A stretch of 8,160 nucleotides of DNA. Source: Candidatus Falkowiibacteriota bacterium (GTDB taxonomy: Archaea > Iainarchaeota > Iainarchaeia > Iainarchaeales > GCA-2688035). Where the stretch lies: contig JAFCBY010000048.1 of assembly GCA_017610485.1 (NCBI GenBank), forward strand, positions 1 through 8,160. Reading direction: 5' to 3'. A model generated the notes under the pieces. That model did no database searches. It worked only from the letters and a program-made list of their open reading frames with translations, and was not told the DNA's origin. A program made the translations under genes and the position numbers. The stretch's first letter is position 1; each line of letters begins with the position of its first letter. Below are positions 1-5,449 of this stretch, one piece after another.

Positions 1-3000
1 GTAGGTGTAACTGCATCATCCCGCCAAGCTTTTCAACAGCGGTTGAGTCAAGGTTGTGGGTTGGCTCGTCCAGAATAAGCCACCTCAGGTTTCTGGTCAG
101 GACAAGAGAGAACGCAATCCTTATGCAGATTGCCGCAGCGCTTCTCTCTCCACCGCTCAAAATGCCTTCAACCCTAACCCAGTTCCCGCTCCTTTCCTTT
201 ACCCTCAGCTCGTAGCTTCCTTCTTCTACATGCATTTTGGCGGAGACAAAGTCTCGGTAGGGGTAAATCCTGTGCCAGATGTCGTGCATTTCCTCGTTTA
301 TGGTTTCAATAAGCGTTTCCCTTAGCTCTGCCTGGGTTGCAAGAAGGCTGTTCACAAAGTAGCTCATTTTCTCTGAGGCCTTTCTAATTGACTTGGCGCT
401 TTTCTCAAGCTCTGCAATCTGCTTCCTTGTCTTTTCAATGGCTTCAAGCCTTGCCCTCAATTCCTTCACAAGCGCCTTCCCTAACTCAACTTCCTTCAGC
501 GCGGATTCAATCAGCGCCTTTTCTTCCACGAACTGCTTTCTTTTCTCCAAAAGCCTTTCCTCGTCAAACCTGGTTTCCTTTAGTTCCTTCCCAAGCCTTT
601 CAATTCCTTCTTTGAAGCCCTCAACCTTTTTTTCCTTTTCAGCAAGTTTCGTGAGGGAGTCAAGCAAATGTTTTGTTTTTATCAATTGCCCATTCAGCAA
701 TTCCCTTTTCTTTTGTACCTCCTCAATTTCCTTCCCAATCTTTTCAATCTTCGAGGTTTGCCCTGCCTCCTCCTTCAAGGCCTGTTCCATCTCCAAGGCG
801 GCCTTCTTCATTATCTCCTTTGTCTCACTTAACAATTCTGCTCTTGTTTTTTCCTCAAGCTTTTGTTTGCACAGAGGGCATTTTGGTCCCAAACCTTCAA
901 GCTCCTTCAAATGCTTTCCAAAGTCCTCGAACTTTTTCTGTTCCAGGGCAGCTTTTTTCCCAAGCCCTTCCTTTTTGGAGCGGGCTTCCTTCTCAACTTC
1001 TTTTGTTTGGTTTAAACCCATTTCAACTTCCTTCAATTCCTCCAAAACCTTTTTTTCCTCTCCTTCAATATCAGCCAAACTCTTTCTCCCGCTTTCCTTC
1101 CTTGTTTCCTCAACCGCCTTTTCAACTTCGTTCAAAGCAGCCTTTTTTTCAGCAAGCCCTTCTTTAACAAGCCTGAACTTCTTCTCCTGCTTCTCCAATT
1201 CCACTACTTCTTTCTCCTTTTCATCGAGCCCTTTTTTCTTTTCCTCGGCCTGCTTTGCAATTGCTTCGTTTTCCTTTTCATTTTCCACAATCCTTTTCCT
1301 AACCCCGCTTTCTTCTTCTTTGTCCAAAGAAGCCCTTTGTTCTTCTGCAAACTTGGCCTTGTCCTTTGCCAGTGTCTTTACCCTGTTTAAAGCTGTTACC
1401 GCGTTTGCCCTGACCTTTTCATACCTTTCCAAGTCAAGAAGCTCGTCAAACTTTGTTTTCCTGTCCCTTGGGCTCAGCCTTAGGAAGTTGTCTATCTCGT
1501 TTTGCTCTGAGTAAATCGCGCGGCTGAACAAATTGTAGTTTATCTCAATTGCCTTTTCAACGGCTTGATTCACATCACGGGGTTTTGGCCCTGCAATCAG
1601 CTTTCCCCCACAAAAAATCTTTGCCTCTGTTGAACCTTTTTTCTTAATCTTTCGCTCGACCTTGTATTTTTTCTCTCCATAGGAAAAGCCAAGCTCAACA
1701 ACGGCCTCATCAGCTATTTGCGGCTTGTTCATTATCACCTCTTCAAGGGAGACCTTGCGCGCATTCAGTGAGGGAAAGGTTCCAAAAAGGGCGAAGCATA
1801 TTGCGTCCATAACTGAACTGTTGTGTGTTATGATATTTCCTGTGCCTCCTACGAAGTTTTCCGTTCCTTCAACAGCAAAATCATATACAAACTTTGAGGG
1901 CGTAGGAATTTTTTTAATTTCTATTATCCTGTCAAAGAAAATATCTGAGTTGACTATTCTTTCAAGTCTTTCAAAAGCAGGTGTCTTGAATTTATAGTTT
2001 TCTAGAATTTCTTTCAGAGTTTTTGCGAGTTTTTCCCTTCCGATATTTTCTTTTGTTCGATATACTAGTATCTGTGCAGCCAATTTTCGCATTCTTTTGT
2101 TTTCTCTTTTAGCTAAAGAGTAACTATATACCACTTCTTTTAGCAGTTTTTCTATATTCGGGATTATATCTACTCCATCCCATCTTTTCCGTTCTTTTAT
2201 TATTTTAACCCATTTTAATAAGTGTTTTTGTTTTTTTTCACTTAGGAATGGAACATGTTCCGCAAAAAGCGGAATGAACTTTGGCAAAACTAACAATTCA
2301 TAATAGTCGCCTTCCTTTCTTTTGAGTTTTCGTATTCTTGATATTATTCCCCATCTGCAGAGCAGCGTTTGAATAGTGTCCAGTAGTTCCTTGCTCTTGG
2401 ATGAGCAACTTAGTTCGGCTCTTGTTGTCGAAATGTAACCGTCGCCCTCAAAGTACATCTTAAAGAAGTCCGAAAGTAGTTCATCATCGAACCAAAACAC
2501 GAATTCGGGAAGTTTTTTCCTTCCTGCACTCTTTCCAAATAATTTATAAAATAAAGCAGTCGCGATTTTGCTGTTTGCTTCCGAGTTGTTTTTTACACGA
2601 TTTATTGGTATTTTTGGGAAAACTTTTTTCCAGTCGTTTTCAAATTGGGCTAAGAACTCTTTGTCATTGTTTGTAACATGTAGCTTATATCTATGTTTTT
2701 TTAGAGCGTAGTCACATCCTCCTTCAGAAACGTATGCCCCACAAATTCTTGCAAGCTCTTTTGATAGTTTAATTTTTGTTGGAATAGCATGGCTTAAGTG
2801 TTTTGCAATTATTAAATCTCTAGACTGCGTTCGTTTTCTGGTTTTCCAATTTGCCAATGTATCTCTTGTTACAGAAACATGCCTCGCCGCTTTTGATATT
2901 GACACTCCCTGTTTAATTAGCTCAAGGCCATCCAATATGCTGTTAGTGCTTCTAAATTCAGGCAATTCAGCAGAAACGTCAAAGTAGTCAGGACTGCATG

Positions 3001-3493
3001 TAAGTTTCATCTTTTTTGGACAAGGGACAAAATCTCCTTTTTTCGCTTCGCTGCCTTTTGTTGATTTTAGTTTGCTGTCTTCAAAAACCAATAAGCTGTG
3101 GTCTGCAGTAATAGAAATTTTTTTTCCCTGTTTTGTTTTTATTCTGATTAACTCTGAAGGGGCCAAATGTTTTATGAACTGAGAAATCTTCCGCTCTTCC
3201 ATCTTAAGAGTCAAAGGGTTAAGAGTTTGAACTTTTATCCCGAGGGGATTCTCCTCAGAAAACACTGTTCCGTTTGCCGATTTAAGTTTCTTCGCAGATT
3301 CGAGGTTTTTTTCAACAACTTTCCCAATAGGTTCTTTTTTCCAACTATGGTGCTCTTTAATCAAAACAAGCTCATTATGCGGAAGAGATTTTCCACTACC
3401 CATCGCCCCCACAAGAACATTCGTGCCCTTCCCAAACTCAAAAGAGCTGTCCAAGTGTGTTTTCCAGTTCCTAAGCCTGATGCTTTCAATCAT
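1..3493 (-). CDS. rad50: DNA double-strand break repair ATPase Rad50, intein-containing, C-terminus cut by window edge
   Basis: Rad50 is the SMC-like ATPase that works with Mre11 to tether and process DNA ends. The frame is open without interruption from the ATG at 3493 to the window edge. It encodes 1164 codons, of which 523 belong to an intein, leaving 641 visible residues of the mature protein. In mature numbering I see an N-terminal strand region (MIESIRLRNWKTH), Walker A GAMGSGKSS at 29-37 after splicing, then VMDAICFALFG, a Q-loop SEQNEID with Gln141, long Lys/Glu-rich coiled-coil arms, a zinc hook CPLC at 349-352, the ABC signature LSGGE at 589-593, and Walker B LILDEPTHNLD with Asp619-Glu620. 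Only the last few dozen residues should be missing. The arms look shorter than in well-studied archaeal Rad50 proteins, which are near 880 residues. The upstream in-frame stretch contains no ATG, supporting this start. No mre11 gene is visible in the window. Confidence 0.97.
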   Translation of the reverse strand, partial: MIESIRLRNWKTHLDSSFEFGKGTNVLVGAMGSGKSLPHNELVLIKEHHSWKKEPIGKVVEKNLESAKKLKSANGTVFSEENPLGIKVQTLNPLTLKMEERKISQFIKHLAPSELIRIKTKQGKKISITADHSLLVFEDSKLKSTKGSEAKKGDFVPCPKKMKLTCSPDYFDVSAELPEFRSTNSILDGLELIKQGVSISKAARHVSVTRDTLANWKTRKRTQSRDLIIAKHLSHAIPTKIKLSKELARICGAYVSEGGCDYALKKHRYKLHVTNNDKEFLAQFENDWKKVFPKIPINRVKNNSEANSKIATALFYKLFGKSAGRKKLPEFVFWFDDELLSDFFKMYFEGDGYISTTRAELSCSSKSKELLDTIQTLLCRWGIISRIRKLKRKEGDYYELLVLPKFIPLFAEHVPFLSEKKQKHLLKWVKIIKERKRWDGVDIIPNIEKLLKEVVYSYSLAKRENKRMRKLAAQILVYRTKENIGREKLAKTLKEILENYKFKTPAFERLERIVNSDIFFDRIIEIKKIPTPSKFVYDFAVEGTENFVGGTGNIITHNSSVMDAICFALFGTFPSLNARKVSLEEVIMNKPQIADEAVVELGFSYGEKKYKVERKIKKKGSTEAKIFCGGKLIAGPKPRDVNQAVEKAIEINYNLFSRAIYSEQNEIDNFLRLSPRDRKTKFDELLDLERYEKVRANAVTALNRVKTLAKDKAKFAEEQRASLDKEEESGVRKRIVENEKENEAIAKQAEEKKKGLDEKEKEVVELEKQEKKFRLVKEGLAEKKAALNEVEKAVEETRKESGRKSLADIEGEEKKVLEELKEVEMGLNQTKEVEKEARSKKEGLGKKAALEQKKFEDFGKHLKELEGLGPKCPLCKQKLEEKTRAELLSETKEIMKKAALEMEQALKEEAGQTSKIEKIGKEIEEVQKKRELLNGQLIKTKHLLDSLTKLAEKEKKVEGFKEGIERLGKELKETRFDEERLLEKRKQFVEEKALIESALKEVELGKALVKELRARLEAIEKTRKQIAELEKSAKSIRKASEKMSYFVNSLLATQAELRETLIETINEEMHDIWHRIYPYRDFVSAKMHVEEGSYELRVKERSGNWVRVEGILSGGERSAAAICIRIAFSLVLTRNLRWLILDEPTHNLDSTAVEKLGGMMQLHL
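1820..3388 (-). mobile_element. Intein with LAGLIDADG homing endonuclease inserted in the Rad50 Walker A loop
   Basis: A 523-residue in-frame insertion interrupts Walker A between Lys35 and Ser36. It begins with Ser1 (SLPHNELVL) and ends with His522-Asn523 before a Ser at +1 (IITHN/SSVMDA), so excision restores GSGKSSVMDA. Block B is TADHSLL with Thr94 and His97. The C-terminal block is FVYDFAVEGTENF...GNIITHN. The first LAGLIDADG motif is LARICGAYVSEGG (about 212-224, acidic Glu222). The second is FFKMYFEGDGY (about 307-319, Asp316). The spacing suits a two-motif monomeric DOD endonuclease. A predicted helix-turn-helix lies at about 150-187 (ISKAARHVSVTRDTLANWK). Sampled base composition is AT-rich: 20 of 60 G+C at 2041-2100 against 29 of 60 in the extein at 481-540, which fits horizontal acquisition. 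All splicing residues look intact, so it is probably active. Endonuclease activity is inferred only from the acidic residues. Confidence 0.95.
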
Positions 3494-3528
3494 CCCAGAA
3501 TCCCTAATAATAACCCTGCCAAAATCGC

Positions 3529-3536
3529 TTTTAAAG
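3529..3536 (-). promoter_or_regulatory. Probable TATA box of rad50
   Basis: On the minus strand the sequence reads CTTTAAAAG. Its centre is about 39 bases upstream of the rad50 ATG at 3493, so transcription would start near 3506 and give a leader of about a dozen bases. No Shine-Dalgarno sequence precedes the ATG, which suits a short-leader archaeal transcript. The divergent gene at 3631 has its own promoter in the same 137-base gap. Confidence 0.5.
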
Positions 3537-3580
3537 GATTTGAAGCAAGGCTTCCGGTGAAAGCAATTTGACTAAACAGG

Positions 3581-3597
3581 GAAAGGCAGTTAAATAA
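3581..3597 (+). promoter_or_regulatory. Probable BRE/TATA promoter of the gene at 3631
   Basis: A purine-rich BRE-like GAAAGGCA is followed by TTAAATAA (3590-3597). A start about 25 bases downstream would leave a leader of roughly 12-15 bases containing AGGTGA (3619-3624) seven bases before the ATG. Confidence 0.5.
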
Positions 3598-3630
3598 CCT
3601 GATTCACTATTTTTTAGTAGGTGAGCAAAA

Positions 3631-4125
3631 ATGACAAAACCGAAACTTCAGAGAAAGAGGCCAACGCCTTTTGCCATAACTCTAGCTGAGCAATTGGTTG
3701 CAATGCGAAAGTACAACGATTACACCATTGCCAGGATTATTAATCAAATGAGTGTTAATAACACCCTGATCCATATTCCGGTAACCAGAGTGCGAAGAAT
3801 AAGGGTTGGAATGGGGCTGTCTTCCATTGCAAAGAATGTTAAACGGCCCAAAGCCAAATCCAGGCTAAGGCGAGCTAATCAAAAGGGCAAAAGCCTAGCA
3901 AATATTGCCTCTAGCTTCCGTGAAATGCCCGCCTCTGAAAAATACCGCGCCCTTGAAGGGCTCTTGGAGATAAAAGCGCAATTAAGCAAAAGCTTTGAAA
4001 AGGCAAAGGGCGAAACTGCGAGAAAAAGCCTAAAACTTAAATCGGATGAGCTTGATTTCCTAATTGAAGAGCTTTGCTCAGTACTGCCTGAAGCGGTTCT
4101 AAGGCAATTTGATCTTCGTGTTTAA
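3631..4125 (+). CDS. Hypothetical basic protein, possible nucleic-acid-binding
   Basis: I do not recognise this 164-residue protein. Its N-terminal half is strongly basic. Residues 17-65 alternate predicted helices and end in PVTRVRRIRVGMGLSS, which resembles the layout of a small helix-turn-helix domain but does not match a family I can name. Residues 67-88 are a Lys/Arg-rich linker (KRPKAKSRLRRANQKGKS). Residues 97-164 look like two or three amphipathic helices rich in Lys, Glu and Leu, ending in a hydrophobic LDFLIEELCSVLPEAVLRQF. There is no signal peptide or membrane segment. The start is supported by AGGTGA seven bases upstream and by a TATA-like box. It is transcribed away from rad50 and converges on aEF1B with a 21-base gap. 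DNA or RNA binding is inferred from charge and layout only. Confidence 0.8.
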   Translation: MTKPKLQRKRPTPFAITLAEQLVAMRKYNDYTIARIINQMSVNNTLIHIPVTRVRRIRVGMGLSSIAKNVKRPKAKSRLRRANQKGKSLANIASSFREMPASEKYRALEGLLEIKAQLSKSFEKAKGETARKSLKLKSDELDFLIEELCSVLPEAVLRQFDLRV

Positions 4126-4129
4126 TTGG

Positions 4130-4148
4130 AAAGGCATTGAAAGCCTTT
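4130..4148. terminator. Small hairpin between convergent genes, possible bidirectional terminator
   Basis: AAAGGC (4130-4135) and GCCTTT (4143-4148) form a perfect 6-bp stem with a 7-base loop, in the 21-base gap between the convergent 3631-4125 gene and aEF1B. It overlaps the aEF1B stop codon. Archaeal termination depends mainly on T-tracts, and only short ones are present here, so the role is uncertain. Confidence 0.3.
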
Positions 4149-4407
4149 AAAGCAGCGTCATTTCCTGCATTTCCGCGTCCTCTACGAGCGGCAATTCGTT
4201 GATTTCCTTTGTCAGCTCTTCAACAATCTTGTCGTCCTTTTCTGGAACGGTGAAGGCTGCCTTTATCATCTCTGCGCCAAACGCAATTGGAATCCTTCTC
4301 GCGTCACGAAACTCGCCCTTTTTGACTGTCTTCAGGCTTTCCAGGGTTTCGTCAAGCTTTTCCATGTCAACGGTGTTGACCTTGTAAATCAAAACGGTTT
4401 TTCCCAC
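4147..4407 (-). CDS. ef1b: Archaeal translation elongation factor 1-beta (aEF1B)
   Basis: aEF1B is the guanine nucleotide exchange factor that reloads EF-1alpha with GTP during elongation, acting in the cytoplasm. The 86-residue protein matches the compact archaeal family, which consists of only the C-terminal exchange domain of eukaryotic EF1B. Visible family features are the N-terminal VLIYKVNTVDMEKLDETLESLK strand-helix, the central RRIPIAFGAEMIKAAFTVPEK segment, and the acidic C-terminal LPLVEDAEMQEMTLL. The start is a GTG at 4407, supported by AGGTGAT seven bases upstream. It lies 10 bases after the zinc-ribbon gene, and its ribosome-binding site overlaps that gene's stop codon. The two are therefore almost certainly one operon, an arrangement known in many archaea. 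Confidence 0.95.
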   Translation of the reverse strand: MGKTVLIYKVNTVDMEKLDETLESLKTVKKGEFRDARRIPIAFGAEMIKAAFTVPEKDDKIVEELTKEINELPLVEDAEMQEMTLL

Positions 4408-4417
4408 TCAAATCACC

Positions 4418-4573
4418 TTATGGTCCTTCAAAACCGCATTCAGGGCACTTGTATTTCTTGGCTGTCTGCCTGCAGTGAAAGCACCTAATGATATTTGACT
4501 TGCTGCACGCAGGGCACCTGAACTCAACATAGTCTTCCGCAACCTCTTTGTTGCAAGTTCCACAAACCTTCAT
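4418..4573 (-). CDS. Small zinc-ribbon protein, predicted RNA-binding translation factor (aEF1B partner)
   Basis: A 51-residue protein (MKVCGTCNKEVAEDYVEFRC...KYKCPECGFEGP) contains four CxxC pairs: Cys4/7, Cys20/23, Cys31/34 and Cys43/46, enough for two zinc ribbons. This is the small archaeal double-zinc-finger family typified by Haloferax HVO_2753, annotated as a predicted zinc-ribbon RNA-binding protein with a role in translation and often found directly upstream of aEF1B, as here. The ATG at 4573 is preceded by GTGATT, but the leader may be only a few bases if the TATA-like box at 4601-4608 is used. Identification is strong from the cysteine pattern and the neighbour. The biochemical role is family-level inference. 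Confidence 0.9.
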   Translation of the reverse strand: MKVCGTCNKEVAEDYVEFRCPACSKSNIIRCFHCRQTAKKYKCPECGFEGP

Positions 4574-4599
4574 ATTGAATCACTAAAAAAGAATTCTCA

Positions 4600-4614
4600 G
4601 TAAAATAATTTCCC
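4600..4614 (-). promoter_or_regulatory. Possible promoter of the zinc-ribbon/aEF1B operon
   Basis: On the minus strand GGGAAA is followed directly by TTATTTTAC. The AT-rich box is centred about 32 bases upstream of the zinc-ribbon ATG, as expected for a short-leader archaeal promoter. It is a weak TATA match. Confidence 0.35.
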
Positions 4615-4634
4615 TTGCTTACGCTTTAAAAATG

Positions 4635-5075
4635 CTACTGTTTCCTTTTTTGTCTTGCGTTCGCTATTCTCCGATAGCTTTCCACATACTGCGTTGGAAT
4701 CAAAATTTTCTTCCCTCTCTCTAAACGGTTTGCCATCATCACGTCAGCCCAAAACACGACTTCGTCAAAGGCTTCATTTCTAATTTTATCCCCTGCTTCA
4801 AATTCCAAGTGGGCTCCCAGGCTGCCAAGAACAGGGCTTTGGCTGTACCAGTTGTAAAGCTGTTCAAAGTGATCAATAATTTTTTCATTCTCCCTAATTC
4901 CGAGCCTATTGCAGGCTTTAACAAAAGCAGGGTATTCCACAGCGCCCTCTGCCAAAAGCCTTGCCTGGGTTGGCACAGGCTTTTTCGCAGGAGGCTTTGA
5001 TTTTTCCCTCAATTTTTCAACCTGTTTGCGTCCACTTCCTGTTGCCCTCTTGAAAGGGTTCCTCAAAAAACGCAT
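4635..5075 (-). CDS. Hypothetical protein, 146 residues
   Basis: I do not recognise this protein. Residues 1-37 are a basic, probably disordered tail (RNPFKRATGSGRKQVEKL, then KSKPPAKKPVP). Residues 38-146 look like a compact, mainly helical domain with several aromatics (FEQLYNWYSQSPVLGSLGAHLEFEAG, then FDEVVFWADVMMANRLERGKKILIPTQYVESYRRI). It contains no cysteine cluster, P-loop, signal peptide or membrane helix. The short distance from a good BRE/TATA element (5105-5120) to the ATG at 5075 implies a leader of only about seven bases. It lies on the same strand as the zinc-ribbon/aEF1B operon, 61 bases upstream of it, but that operon appears to have its own promoter. Confidence 0.8.
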   Translation of the reverse strand: MRFLRNPFKRATGSGRKQVEKLREKSKPPAKKPVPTQARLLAEGAVEYPAFVKACNRLGIRENEKIIDHFEQLYNWYSQSPVLGSLGAHLEFEAGDKIRNEAFDEVVFWADVMMANRLERGKKILIPTQYVESYRRIANARQKRKQ

Positions 5076-5104
5076 AAAAAACCAAGCAATTTATGTTTCG
5101 CAAA

Positions 5105-5120
5105 CTTTTAAACCTTTTGT
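5105..5120 (-). promoter_or_regulatory. BRE/TATA promoter of the 146-residue gene
   Basis: On the minus strand ACAAAAGG (BRE-like) is followed by TTTAAAAG (5112 to 5105). The box is centred about 33 bases upstream of the ATG at 5075. This is one of the better promoter matches in the window. Confidence 0.6.
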
Positions 5121-5150
5121 GCAACACCCTAAAGTTTCGTCAACTCACTC

Positions 5151-5300
5151 ATCACCTCCAATTGAGAATTTTTTTGAAGGACTCGAATTTTGTCGGTTTA
5201 AATCTTTCCACGAATAAATCTCTGCTTCCGGTGGAAAGAGTTTAATACCTCCCAAAATTCGCAAGACGTCCACAAAAAATTCATCCTAAATGGAGGTGAT
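5151..5300. repeat. Imperfect inverted duplication of a promoter-leader-Shine-Dalgarno module
   Basis: Reading the minus strand from 5211 to 5151 and the plus strand from 5231 to 5300 gives two related stretches in the same order: GTGGAAAGA, then TTTAA, ACC, CAAAATTCG, AAAAATTC and finally TGGAGGTGAT. The arms are 61 and 70 bases, differ by small gaps, and are separated by 19 bases (5212-5230). Each arm carries a BRE/TATA-like element at the expected distance from a strong Shine-Dalgarno sequence. The plus arm leads into the ORF at 5306. The minus arm leads only to a seven-codon reading frame. With the promoter at 5105-5120 this accounts for most of the 230-base gap between coding regions. 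Confidence 0.65.
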
Positions 5301-5305
5301 ATAAG
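5233..5305 (+). promoter_or_regulatory. Promoter, leader and strong Shine-Dalgarno sequence for the endonuclease operon
   Basis: GGAAAGAG (5233-5240, BRE-like) precedes TTTAATA (5241-5247). A start about 25 bases downstream would give a leader of about 36 bases. The near-perfect Shine-Dalgarno GGAGGTGAT (5292-5300) lies five bases before the ATG at 5306, the strongest ribosome-binding site in the window. Confidence 0.55.
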
Positions 5306-5449
5306 ATGAGTTTTTCTAAAAAGTTCGATTTTCCTTCTCCAAGCGAAGAGGAAATAAAGACATTAAAGATGATGGCAAGGCACTGCCCAGAGGAACTGGA
5401 CGGACGAGACATCCGGGTTCTGCAAAACTTTGGGGGCGATTTACAATGA
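5306..5449 (+). CDS. Small hypothetical protein coupled to the LAGLIDADG endonuclease
   Basis: A 47-residue ORF begins MSFSKKFDFPSPSEEEIK and ends RDIRVLQNFGGDLQ. I do not recognise it. It is acidic in the middle (SEEEIK), contains one Cys, and has no membrane segment. Support for it being real comes from the strong GGAGGTGAT five bases upstream and an ATGA overlap in which its TGA stop shares bases with the endonuclease ATG at 5446, typical of translational coupling. It could be an intact small protein, a leader cistron that delivers ribosomes to the endonuclease, or the truncated start of a gene interrupted by the endonuclease. Confidence 0.6.
   Translation: MSFSKKFDFPSPSEEEIKTLKMMARHCPEELDGRDIRVLQNFGGDLQ

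Noticed and set aside
393..1514. Long plus-strand open frame encoding a Ser/Phe-rich 373-residue protein.
   Set aside because: It is antisense to the Lys/Glu-rich coiled coil of rad50. GAA and AAG codons read in reverse give Phe, Ser and Leu runs, so the composition is an artefact.
3167..3571. Plus-strand frame of 134 residues across the rad50 start.
   Set aside because: It lies antisense to the intein and the N-terminal extein, whose minus-strand frame shows clear family motifs throughout.
5129..5152. Seven-codon reading frame on the minus strand (MSELTKL) after a GGAGGTG sequence.
   Set aside because: The Shine-Dalgarno word directly abuts the ATG, leaving no normal spacing, and the frame is too short to call a gene. 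It is mentioned only as part of the duplicated leader.
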